Shown here: piece by piece, positions 12,257 through 23,085 of the stretch
How the letters are laid out: every line of letters begins with the position of its first letter
How positions within the stretch are numbered: the first letter of the stretch is position 1
From: Coenobita brevimanus
Taxonomy: Eukaryota > Arthropoda > Malacostraca > Decapoda > Coenobitidae
Direction: 5' to 3'
Assembly: GCA_032717465.1 (NCBI GenBank)
Contig: CM064663.1
Location: forward strand, 14,262,989-14,326,988
DNA: 64,000 bases
The notes under the pieces: generated by a model
Told to the model about the DNA's origin: nothing
What the model saw: the letters and a program-made list of their open reading frames with translations, nothing else
Databases searched by the model: none
Translations under genes and position numbers: made by a program

Positions 12257-14040
12257 CCCCTACACCGCGGGCATGTTTACCGATGTTTTGCGTGTGCCGC
12301 GGGGTTATTCGGGCTCCGACAGACTCTCAAAAAATATTTGCCAAAAATCAGATATTAGTCCTAGAATATTAAAATTATATATGCTTATGGCACATACCTT
12401 CAGGTTTCTCCTGGAATGTTTGTTGAGCCTTCGTCAGTTACCGTAGGACTTGTGGAGACCTCTGAAGTTGGGTAACGAAGTCTCTACTTTACACTTCCCG
12501 ACAACCCGTAATATGATTACCACAGCCAGATATTAACACTATAAACACTACTCTATGATTTTCAAGTAGTTTGGGATCCATACTCCAAAAAAAAAAGCAC
12601 TGTGAAAGCAATGAAAATTATGAGCACATCTGACCGCCGCACTTGCGCTAGTTCGCTCTTGGTACTCTGTCATTTATTATTCATAAACCCCTCACACTTT
12701 ATATTTCTATTACTATATAACACTTATATATATCTACAGTCTTTATCCATCAGTTTCCTTCAGTAGTATTAATTTATTGTCACTGTAGGGATTCAATTTC
12801 TTTCAGTAAAATACATAGCATTCACTTTCTCGTCCTGTATACTAGCATTGAGAGTGAATGTCACTTTCATCTTCACTCTCATAACTCATAGTATTCAGAC
12901 ATGCTAGAGTGAAGCTTTCACTTTCATTACTCCTAGGGTATATACTCGTATTCTTATAATACTACTCATTTACATTTCTATTTCCGTTCTCTATTTTATT
13001 TATATACGTTATTTACATTTCTATTTTATTTACACTGTGTTATGCACTGTCACTTGAAGTAACTTATAAAACTATTTTCCATTGTTCACGTATATTTACA
13101 TTCATTACTTTCACTTGCTGTTTACACATTATTTACATATTATTTACAATTCCTCTTGCACTGTTTTACTCAATAGAAAGATCGTAGTCACTCTTTTATC
13201 AATTGTCAGCCCTTTACCTCTTTCCACACGAGGTTTAGTAGGGGGTAAAGGTCACAGGGCCCTTTGCATGGGGGTGAAAAAGGCCCTGAAGTCAGCAAGA
13301 GGAACAGGCATACCTCCTCTTCGGAAGATGAGAGAGAACTGATAAGGGAGGGCCGGCCCGGGTAGAGGCCTACTTAGGGGATATTCAGTACTACCAACGA
13401 AGCTCTTGAAACAGCTATGTATTTCACTGAAATGATTGGCAGGAAATCTAAATACATTATAAATTAGGTAGTTCCAGGTGAATGTAAATATCACTTAGGC
13501 TTCTCCCTTCCCTCCTTATATGTATATTTATTACGAAAATAGATTATACGGCATATTTCAAGGGGAAATAAACAGCGAAAATTAGCGAACGAGTGCACGT
13601 GAGGTGTTGTCAGGTGATAATTAGCCAATTCCAGGTGTATGGCACTCTCACTTATCTTATTTCTTTCTTGTATATATTATTTGATATAAGAATAGAGCAT
13701 AGGGCTTATTTCAATGGATGAAATCGGTGAAAAATTCCAGGGAAGATTTACTTAGTGTAGCACGGCTGGGCAGGCGAGAGGATAGGGTAATGGAGGGGGG
13801 GTAGGGAGGGGAGTCAAGAACGGGGAGAAATGGCTAAATTGTCAACAATGGATGGGAGTACAGATGAGATTAGGAGTGCTGACTAGTGTTGGACATTGGC
13901 AGTACTGATAGATGATACAAGCCCCCACTTGGAAGCCCGGGTGAATTCAAAATAACACAGAATCACAAAAGCGACGCCCCGCGGTATGATCCCTTGCTCC
14001 CAAGCATCACGAAAGAGACGCCCCGCGGTTAAGGGGTTAA
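12253..14040 (+). mobile_element. P element copy 2, complete (1,788 bp)
   Basis: The element is bounded by TTAA at 12253-12256 and 14037-14040. The left end is CCCCTACACCGCGGGCA and the right end, reversed, is CCCCTTAACCGCGGGGC, giving terminal inverted repeats of about 16 bp. TTAA target sites and ends starting with CCC are the hallmark of the piggyBac superfamily. No transposase is visible, so it is non-autonomous. The interior is AT-rich with many TTTACATTTCTATT-like motifs. Confidence 0.85.
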
Positions 14041-15803
14041 CCCCTACATCGCGGGCATGTTTACCAATGTTTTGCTTGTGCCACAGGTTATTCGGGCTCT
14101 GACCGACTCTCAAAAAATATTTGCCAAAAATCAGTTATTAGTCCTAGATTATTAAAATTATATATGCTTATGGCACATACCTTCAGCTTCCTCCTGGAAT
14201 GTTTGTTGAGCCTTCGTCGTTACCGTAGGACTTGTGGAGACCTCTGAAGTTGGGTAACGAAGTCTCCACTTTACACTTACCGACAACTCGTAATATGATT
14301 ACCACAGCCAGATATTAACACTATAAACACTACTCTATGATTTTCAAGTAGTTTGGGATCCATACTCCAAAAAAAACCCACTGTGAAAGCAATGAAAATT
14401 ACGAGAGCGTCTGACCGTCGCACTTGCGCTAGTTGGCTCTTGGTACTCTGTCATTTATTATTCATAAAACCCCTCACACTTTATATTTCTATTACTATAT
14501 AACACTTATATATATCTACAGTCTCTATCCATAAGTTTCCTTCAGTAGTATTAGTTTATTGTCACTGTAGGGATTCAATTTCTTTCAGTAAAATACATAG
14601 CATTCACTTTCTCGTCCTGTATACTAGCATTGAGAGTGAATGTCACTTTCACCTTCACTCTCATAACTCATAGTATTCAGACATGCTAGAGTGAAACTTT
14701 CGCTTTCATTACTCCTAGAGTATATACTCGTATTCTTATAATACTACTAATTTACATTTCTATTTACTTTCTCTATTTTATTTACGTTATTTACATTTCT
14801 ATTTTATTTACACTGTGTTATGCACTGTCACTTGAAGTAACTTATAAAACTATTTTCCACTGTTCACGTATATTTACATTCATTACTTTCACTTGCTGTT
14901 TACACATTATTTACAATTCCACTTGCACTGTTTTACTCAATAGAAAGATCGTAGTCAATCTTTTATCAATTGTCAGCCCTTTACCTCTTTCCACACGAGG
15001 TTTAGTAGGGGTAAAGGTCACAGGGCCCTTTGCATGGGGGTGAAAAGTCCCTGAAGTCAGCAAGAGAGAAACAGACGTACCTCCACATTGGAAGATGAGG
15101 GTGAACTGATAAGGGTGGGCCGAGGTGGTGGCCTACCTAGGGAAATGCATTACTGCCATCGTTAGCCTCTTGACACAGCTAATATATAGCAGTGAAATGA
15201 TTGGCAGGAAATCTAGACAATACATTATGAATTAGGTAGTTCCAGGTGAATGTAAATATCACTTAGGCTTCTCCCTTCCCTCCTTATATGTATATTTATT
15301 ACGAAAATAGATTATATGGCATATATGAAGGGGAAAAAAACAGCGAAAATTAGCGAACGAGTGCACGTGAGGTGTTGTCAGGTGATAATTAGCCAATTCC
15401 AGGTGTATGGCACTCTCACTTACCTTATTTCTTTCTTGTATATATTATTTGGTATAAGAATAGGGCATAGGGCTTATTTCAATGGATGAAATCAGTGAAA
15501 AATTCCAGGGAAGATTTACTTAGCATAGCATGGCCGGGCAGGCGAGAGGATAGGGTAATGGAGGGGGGGTAGGGAGGGGAGTCAAGAACGGGGAGAAATG
15601 GCTAAATTGTCAACAATGGATGGGAGTACAGATGAGATTAGGAGTGCTGACTAGTGTTGGACATTGGCAGTACTGATAGATGATACAAGCCCCCACTTGG
15701 AAGCCCGGGTGAATTCAAAATAACACAGAATCACAAAAGCAACACCCCGCGGTATGATCCCTTGCTCCCAAGCGTCACGAAAGTGACGCCCCGCGGTTAA
15801 GGG
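14037..15803 (+). mobile_element. P element copy 3, complete, tandem with copy 2
   Basis: This copy shares the single TTAA at 14037-14040 with copy 2, giving a head-to-tail pair. Its right end stops at GGTTAAGGG (15795-15803) and abuts the left end of another P directly, without the usual TTAA. Subterminal GCGTCAC/GTGACGC arms form a perfect 7-bp stem at 15772-15789. The sequence is very close to copies 2 and 5. Confidence 0.85.
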
Positions 15804-16322
15804 CCCTTTAACCGCGGGCTTGATTTGCTTTTTCTTGCGGCACCTGCGGGCATATTCGCGCTCCGACAGACTGTCTAAAAATATTTGCCAAAAATCAGTT
15901 ATTAGTCCTAGAATATTAAAATCACATTTGCTTATGGCACATACCTTCAGCTTTCTCCTGGGGTGTTTGTTGAGCCTTCGTGGAGTACCGTAGGACTTGT
16001 GGAGACCTCTGTAGTTGGGTAACCAAGTTTCCACTTTACACCTCCTGACAACCCGAAATATGATTACCATAGGCTGATAAAATCACTAGAAACACTATTC
16101 TATGATTCTCAAATAGTTTGGAATCCATATTCCACAAAGAAAAAAAAACACTGTGAAAGCAATGAAAATTACGAGGGGGTATGACCTTCCCACTTGCGCT
16201 AGTTCGCCGCTGGTGTTGTCATTTATTATTCATAAAAACACTCACAGTTTATATTTCTATTACTATATAATACTTATATATATCTACAGTCTTTATCCAT
16301 AAGTTTCCTTCAGTAATAGTAG
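15804..16322 (+). mobile_element. P element, left part, cut by an LTR
   Basis: This is the left third of a P element starting CCCTTTAACCGCGGG. Its terminal repeat resembles a right end more than the other left ends do. It stops at 16322 where LTR A begins. The complementary right part is at 10728-11992. A minus-strand frame (15651-16070) crosses the junction with copy 3 and is not regarded as a gene. Confidence 0.8.
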
Positions 16323-16830
16323 TGTTAGGACTCCATATTATAATTACAAATCATAATAGATAGACAGATACATAAATAGATAGACAGAGCACCAGGCAAG
16401 CCTGGGAACGGGAAATGATCTTGCACGTGTAACTGAGGAAATGTGGACAAGACACAGGAAGTAGGAAGTCAGGGGATGATATAGGTAGTGTGTCAGTGAG
16501 ATAGCATACGAACAATGCCTAGTGACCATACACACACATACACACATACTCACACACAGGTTTCTAGAACATTCCAACAACAGTGTAACACACGTGACAC
16601 GACCCCTGCTACACCAGAACTTAGGAAGCAGAGCTCAGAAGGAGGCTAGCTATAGAACCGACAGGTAGTGGAGGGAGTGAACAAGAAGAGGGGTCCAACT
16701 AGACTTACTTAGTGTATTCAGTCTCTGTAATACATACACTGCTCAACTTAAGATTTTCTCTGAAGATAGTAAATCAAGATAAACTCCCTGTATTCATCTT
16801 AAACTCCTACTACAAGAATCGAGAGGCACA
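16323..16830 (+). repeat. LTR A, 5' LTR of the errantivirus-like Gypsy element
   Basis: The 508-bp LTR starts TGTTAGGACTCC and ends GAGGCACA, so it has TG...CA termini. A primer binding site follows within 2 bp. Relatives are at 10230-10727 (inverted) and 49420 onward. It contains a (GT/CA)-rich segment around 16530-16560. Its left neighbour is the cut P element. Confidence 0.75.
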
Positions 16831-16832
16831 TT

Positions 16833-16848
16833 TGGTTGGCAGCGAACG
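16833..16848 (+). other. Primer binding site of the Gypsy element
   Basis: TGGTTGGCAGCGAACG lies just inside the LTR, at the place where a tRNA 3' end primes minus-strand synthesis. A closely related site with the same downstream bases is at 46576-46590 in element B. The priming tRNA is not identified. Confidence 0.6.
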
Positions 16849-17795
16849 TACGGACCTCGTCTTCGAATCAACAGTGAATTTCTACAAAAGCAGGCGAGAC
16901 TCTACAAGATTAGCTTCAGTCCTACAGTGAATTCCTACAAAATACAGCCTATGAGCCTACAAAAAGAAAGACCAAAGCAACAAGCACACAAAACCCCAAC
17001 ACTCTCTCCTGCCTACCTCCATTGCTGACGCAGAGGTCAAGACACACAGCAAAACATCAGAACCACATTTATAATGCATCTTACTCACCTTTCTTCACCC
17101 AGGTTACGCATCGCTACTCAGTTACTCACCACAGATACCAGTGTGGGAAGCTGACGTCACCATGTGTATCTGCTGAGATGACATCACAATGCAAGTTTGC
17201 TGACATAAGGCCACGCCAAGCAACGTTTGACTGACACCAGGCACTTCTCAACCACTACTCATTACTCATTATTCACATAGCTCCTACTCATACTCATTTA
17301 TTTCCACAGTATTGAGTTGGAAATTCGACTTTCTATGCTGAGGTTTGCCTTTGACAGCTGTTAATCACCACAAGCACCAGGCCATGGAATTTCCTGAGTA
17401 ATATCGTCCATCAACACAGCACTAGAATTATCAAGAGATCTTCAATCAACCCTGCATTTTTCTTCCGAGATCGACAGTTGCATCGACACGCCTCTCCGAT
17501 CTGTATCAAGTGGGTGAAATTATACTTACTCATTTCTTCTCAATGCTAAAATTAGGTATATTCAGCTCCTTTACTTATTTCTATATATATACTCTTATAC
17601 ACTCACTATCTCTCATTTATTACAACTCATTTACTCATCTATTTAGTTAAGACATAAACAAAAGGCGAATTTCATAACACCAGACCTTAATGACAAGGAT
17701 ATTTTCGCCACCACCCACGTTAATAGCAGATGAAAAATAATTAGCTCCAACAACAGATTCACAATAAGGAGAGCACCAAGGCAACACACCCATTG
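16849..17795 (+). other. Gypsy untranslated leader
   Basis: No long frame fits gag here. The first part parallels the leader of element B at 46591-47600 (shared words such as GAACCTCGTCT and the AGCTACCAGTGTGGGAAG block near 17140 and 47095). It is interpreted as the packaging and leader region. Confidence 0.5.
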
Positions 17796-17799
17796 TACA

Positions 17800-19264
17800 A
17801 AACTCAACACAAACTAAAGATCAAGAAATAAATACGTCAGTTCCAGATGATCCGTGGGAAACCCGCTCTGATGTAGCAAGTGAGGACTTTGTCGCTGACT
17901 TGCACATGTATGCCAATATACTTAACAGGGTTCACCATTCCGGCCGAACCTATTCCACCATTCCCTCACACAACGATAAACAAGTCCAAGTTAAATTGAC
18001 AGAGCAAACACTGAAAATGAATAACGAAACAAATACCGCGGATCAAACTTCCCCACCTCATGTTTATGTTTACCATGAAGATAAAACTGCCCCCAAATTC
18101 TCTGGCACAGAAAGAGATCGTATTGACGTCATTTCATTGGTCAGTCAGTGCGAACAAATGTTCATCAAGCGCCACATCCTCGATGAACAAGAGAAAATTG
18201 CCATTTCTTCATCTTGCATAAGCCAGGAAAGATGTCCAGCAAGCAGTTTATTGAGATCAAATAAGCTCCTCAAGGCTAGGACATATGATGAATTTAAAAC
18301 TGAATTTTTGAAGAAATTTTCTGGAGGTATGAACTTCTTGCCAGGTATAATTCCATAATTACATATGATTGTAAATCTTGTAAGGGAGCACACTACAAAC
18401 CATGTGCTCAGTGAAATAACTGCTGATGTCTCCACAATCAAAAGAACATTGTTAGTTACTTTGGAAAACTCAAATTGGATAACAGATGATGGAAAGATGT
18501 CCCCAGACCTCGTCGTGGACATCATTGGTTATGTAGCTGCCTTGTGTAAATTACCTGATAGGACCCTTAAGATCGCCAAGACGATCGTGTACACCCCAGG
18601 CATGTGCTTACTAGACTTAATGAACGAGGTAGAGACGCAATGCAGTAAAGCAGGTATGGTCGACACACCCGCACATTCTAGTAGAATGAGAGTACCTGAG
18701 ACAGTATCAGCTGTGAAAACATCTACACCAACCCCAAACAGAGAACAAAATTGATCGTGACCCGAAAGCAAGCAGAGCAAACAACTAAACGTGACAAGGG
18801 TTTGATCACAAACACCAGGCTACAGGCAGTTTCATAAGTTTTCGCGCAGCCCAAGCAGATCTCGCGCCACAAACAACACTACATATGGGAAGTCACCTCT
18901 TAGGTCACAGTCAAGAGATAGGTCCATTCTATGTCATTATTGTGCGAAACCAGGACACACAAGGAATGAATGCTTTATCAAAACAAAAGAGGATAGACAA
19001 AAGACACAAAGATTTGGTCCTTACTGCAGGCATCATAGATGCCAAGGGCACTGGACCAGTAACTGCAAAACAGTAGAAAAAATTGTGTCTATATTCAAAT
19101 CGGGGGAAGACCAAGTCATGACAAAAAACGAACAAACGTAAAGAAAAGCAAGTCTAAAATTCACATTGGAGGCATGTTGGGAAATGAGTGTATCTTGATA
19201 CCAGCTGTATGTGAGGATCAAAACGTTTCCTTATTTTTAGACACAGGCTCTCCAGTGAACTTAA
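17800..19264 (+). pseudogene. gag: Gypsy gag and start of protease
   Basis: Frames at 17900-18358 and 18365-18754 carry capsid-like sequence (KFSGTERD near the start, then an EFKTEFLKKF helix). They are separated by a stop near 18356. A C-x2-C-x4-H-x4-C zinc knuckle lies at about 18932-18973, and a second knuckle-like CRHHRC motif lies at about 19024-19064. The protease active-site DTGS is encoded at 19240-19251. The sequence stops at TTAA 19261, and the downstream half of the protease is at 4909. Confidence 0.8.
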
Positions 19265-21036
19265 CCCCTTAACCGCGGGGCATCACTTTCGTGATGCTTG
19301 GGAGCAAGGGATCATACCGCGGGGTGTCGCTTTTGTGATTCTGTGTTATTTTGAAATCACCCGGGCTTCCAAGTGGGGGCTTGTATCATCTATCAGTACT
19401 GCCTATGTCCAACACTAGTCAGCACTCCTAATCTCATCTGTACTCCCATCCATTGTTGACAATTTAGCCATTTCTCCCCATTCTTGACTCCCCTCCCTAC
19501 CCCCCCCTCCATTACCCTATCCTCTCACCTGCCTGGCCGTGCTACACTAAGTAAATCTTCCCTGGAATTTTTCACTGATTTCATCCATTGAAATAAGCCC
19601 TATGCCCTATTCTTATACCAAATAATATATACAAGAAAGAAATAAGATAAGTGAGAGTGCCATACACCTGGAATTGGCTAATTATCACCTGACAACACCT
19701 CACGTGCACTCGTTCGCTAATTTTCGCTGTTTATTTCCCCTTGAAATATGCCGTATAATCTATTTTCGTAATAAATATACATATAAGGAGGGAAGGGAGA
19801 AGCCTAAGTGATATTTACATTCACCTGGAACTACCTAATTTATAATGTATTGTCTAGATTTCCTGCCAATCATTTCACTGGTATATATTAGCTGTATCAA
19901 GAGGCTAACGATGGCAGTAATGCATTTCCCTAGGTAGGCCACCACCCCGGCCCACCCTTATCAGTTCACCCTCATCTTCCAATGTGGAGGTACGTCTGTT
20001 CGCTCTTGCTGACTTCAGGGACTTTTCGCCCCCATGCAAAGGGCCCTGTGACCTTTACCCCCTACTAAACCTTGTGTGGAAAGAGGTAAAGGGCTGACAA
20101 TTGATAAAAGATTGACTACGATCTTTCTATTGAGTAAAACAGTGCAAGTGGAATTGTAAATAATGTGTAAACAGCAAGTGAAAGTAATGAATGTAAATAT
20201 ACGTGAACAATGGAAAATAGTTTTATAAGTTACTTCAAGTGACAGTGCATAACACAGTGTAAATAAAATAGAAATGTAAATAACGTAAATAAAATAGAGA
20301 ACATAAATACAAATGTAAATGAGTAGTATTATAAGAATACGAGTATATACCCTAGGAGTAATGAAAGCGAAAGTTTCACTCTAGCATGTCTGAATACTAT
20401 GAGTTATGAGAGTGAAGGTGAAAGTGACATTCACTCTCAATGCTAGTATACAGGACGAGAAAGTGAATGCTACGTATTTTACTGAAAGAAATTGAATCCC
20501 TACTGTGACAATAAACTAATACTACTGAAGGAAACTTATGGATAAAGACTGTAGATATATATAAGTATTATATAGTAATAGAAATATAAACTGTGAGTGT
20601 TTTTATGAATAATAAATGACAACACCAGCGGCGAACTAGCGCAAGTGGGAAGGTCATACGCCCTCGTAATTTTCATTGCTTTCACAGTGTTTTTTTTTTT
20701 TGGAATATGGATTCCAAACTATCTGAGAATCATAGAATAGTGTTTCTAGTGATTTTATCAGCCTGTGGTAATCATATTTCGGGTTGTCAGGAGGTGTAAA
20801 GTGGAAACTTCGTTACCCAACTACAGAGGTCTCCACAAGTCCTATGGTACTCCACGAAGGCTCAACAAACACCCCAGGAGAAAGCTGAAGGTATGTGCCA
20901 TAAGCAAATGTGATTTTAATATTCTAGGACTAATAACTGATTGTTGGCAAATATTTTTAGATTCTGTCGGAGCGCGAATATGCCAGCAGGTGCACAAGCA
21001 AAACATTGGTAAACATGCCCGCGATGTAGAGGTTAA
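19261..21036 (-). mobile_element. P element copy 5, complete, minus orientation
   Basis: This 1,776-bp copy is flanked by TTAA at 19261-19264 and 21033-21036. Left of it is the Gypsy protease start; right of it is LINE sequence. It therefore did not simply insert into one continuous target, because the two flanks belong to different elements. Sequence and ends match copies 2 and 3. A frame at 20765-21211 covers its left end. Confidence 0.85.
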
Positions 21037-21256
21037 TGCCACTCCTTTAAGTGTACAGCAGGTCAGCTCTGGAACTGTTTTCCTCTGTATGTATTCCCTA
21101 CTGCCTATGACCTCCAGTCTTTTAAACGCAGTGTGTCCAAGCATCTTGAACAGATCCTCAATTTGGGAATCTATTAGCGTGTATTTTTTTTGCTTAGAGG
21201 AATCAGTTTGAAGACTTGTAGCTTTATTTTTTTTTCTTGCATTAAAAAAAAAAAAG
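21033..21256 (+). mobile_element. LINE copy L0, 3' end with poly(A) (LINE-c)
   Basis: The last part of the Jockey-like LINE contains CAGGTCAGCTCTGGAACTG and the C-terminal frame end. It is followed by a 3' UTR matching 1707-1800 reversed and an A run at about 21244-21255. It continues LINE-b (11989-12256) in exact register across TTAA. This is the 3' end of the copy that starts at 1123. Confidence 0.8.
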
Positions 21257-22467
21257 GAATTGCTGCAATATAGTGCATCATACATGGAAACTGGGTTTGT
21301 TGTGATAGTAAACTAGTATTTTTTTGTGTGCAGTTCCTCTCATGCAGTAAGAACTTAGCCAAATACGTACTTTAGAAAAAAAAAGAAAACTACGCATGTC
21401 AGAATTGGACATGACCATAGGGATAGCTCAAGTGATCTTATGTGACACAGAAAACGTACTCGCAGAGAAAGTAAAATAAATTGTAATGGCTAGTCATCTA
21501 TAATAACCCTTGGAATTTCTTTTCTCTCTCTCATTCAACACACTAATGCACATTGTCACTCTGAATAAACCGGAAAAATGGGGAAATAAACTGAGTTAGC
21601 CAAACGTATAAAGGGTGATGATTCATTCATGTGGCAGTGGCCGCTGGCATTGGAGAGGAGTGTAAAGGACAAGTTGGGGAATGGGGAGCATGAGTGTATG
21701 CGAGCACGGAATCCCTCTTTGTCCCAGGCTGGGGCGAGGGCTGTGGGCTGTAACTACTAACTCGCCCCCATACGAAAACATCCTTTCGAGACTTCCCAAA
21801 TTACCTCCTACCTCCTACCTCCACAATGCCTCCACCTACAGCCACTCTGGAGACATTTACAATGGAACGATGATGGACAAATGAATAATATGGTCCTTAA
21901 CTGAAAGGTCAATATACTGTAATTATGCAGCCATGACTGTTTGAAAAAGCCTTCTTTCAAGGAAAAAATGCATACGTGAAGGGCTAGGCTTGTAGGACCC
22001 CATAGATTCAGGGGTTAAGAATGAAGTGAGTGTAATACTTGGGTAACTACATTCTGAAGCTGTTGGTGATAAGATAATGAACGGGAGTGGTACCAATGCT
22101 GACTGATGCCCTGTTCGGGGGACTTGAGTAGATCTACTCTTTTTGTAGACTGGTACTGTAGGACAGGTAGCGCTGGCAGTTTATTTAAGATTTTGAATAG
22201 AAACTCTCTGTGAGGCACAAGAAGCTAAAAAGGGTTGCGTGAGTTGAGATGAATGATTAGAAAAGATTAGAATGTTTAAGTGTTGAAGAAGTGTGGGTGT
22301 AGTACATAAGGTCAAGATTAATATTAACATGGCAAAGGATTTAATCAATTTTATTTTTATGGCAAATAAAAAAAAGGTAAACAAATGCCACTTTCAACTA
22401 CGTGGCGTCCTACAAAAAACTACAAATCAGAATTTGGCATTAGAGGTACGTTCTTGGTTGCTGAATA
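21257..22467. other. Unassigned sequence beside IR exons
   Basis: No transposon homology to other parts of the window was noticed. A GC-richer island at 21640-21850 has open frames on both strands without a recognisable domain. By position it would be an intron of the IR gene on the minus strand, if that gene continues downstream. Confidence 0.3.
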
Positions 22468-22473
22468 ACTTAC

Positions 22474-22706
22474 CGTTTGTCAGATGCTGAGGTTTCATCA
22501 TTTACAACCAAGGTGTTCATCATGGAAAATGTCCAGTGAGAAACAAGTAGAGCCCCGAGGTCTTTCCTGAGCAACCGAGTGACCACCAGGAGCCTCGTTG
22601 ACCATACCAGGAGGCGGCCATTAAGGGACCAATCGGCGAAGGCTGTGAGGAAGGCTGGGTCGTCACTCACCACCACCACCATCACGCACCACGACACCTG
22701 CCGCAG
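22474..22706 (-). CDS. Ionotropic receptor-like exon (N-terminal region)
   Basis: The minus-strand frame encodes VVVVSDDPAFLTAFADWS, then GRLLVWSTRLLVVTRL and SHWTFSMMNTLVVND. I recognise this as the N-terminal part of decapod IR-family glutamate-receptor-like chemoreceptors. The exon ends CG followed by a consensus GTAAGT donor (22468-22473). The acceptor is a TCAGCAG tandem site at 22707-22713, so one extra Gln is possible. The frame has no stop across the exon. It joins in phase 0 with the exon at 23086-23202. The ligand-binding and channel exons are not seen, so a gene fragment or very long introns are both possible. Confidence 0.7.
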
Positions 22707-22734
22707 CTGCTGACATCACCATGGTACAGGTTAG

Positions 22735-23079
22735 CTGTGTGACCTACCTGCCTCAGCAATAATGAAACTGACCAACCCACCTCAGCATTAATGTGAAAAT
22801 AACCTACCTATCTCAGCAGTGTAGTGAGTGTGACCAGGCTGCCTCTTCACTAATGTGAAAGTGACCTATAAGACTCACCAGTAATGTGAGAATAACCTAC
22901 CCACCTCATCAGTAATGCGAGAGTGAACTACCCTCTTAAGCTGTAATGTGCGAGTGGTGAACCCACCTCAGTAGTAATGAGAGAATACCTGACTGCCTCA
23001 AGAGTTATGTGAGAGTGACCTACCCACCACAACAGAAGTGTTAGAGTGACCTTCCCATCTGAGCAAAAATGTAAGAGTG
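22735..23079. repeat. Imperfect minisatellite in the IR intron
   Basis: Units of roughly 55-65 bp built on 'taatgtgagagtgacctacc' and 'cacctcagcagtaatg' recur about six times with substitutions. The array fills nearly the whole intron between the two IR exons. Each unit carries splice-donor-like ACCTAC on the minus strand, resembling the real donor at 23080-23085. Confidence 0.6.
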
Positions 23080-23085
23080 ACCTAC

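Noticed and set aside
15651..16070. 139-codon minus-strand frame as a host gene
   Set aside because: It spans the fused ends of two P elements, so the protein would be a junction artefact. The shared part is noted as a weak finding.
19261..19290. TTAACC-like words as telomeric repeats
   Set aside because: They occur once per P terminus as part of the inverted repeat and are not in tandem arrays.
19261..21036. Simple insertion of P copy 5 into the Gypsy protease
   Set aside because: The right flank is LINE sequence, not the rest of the protease, which instead starts at the TTAA at 4909.
21681..21884. GC-rich frames near the IR exons as a further IR exon
   Set aside because: I could not match the plus or minus frames to the next expected receptor segment, and no convincing splice sites were found.
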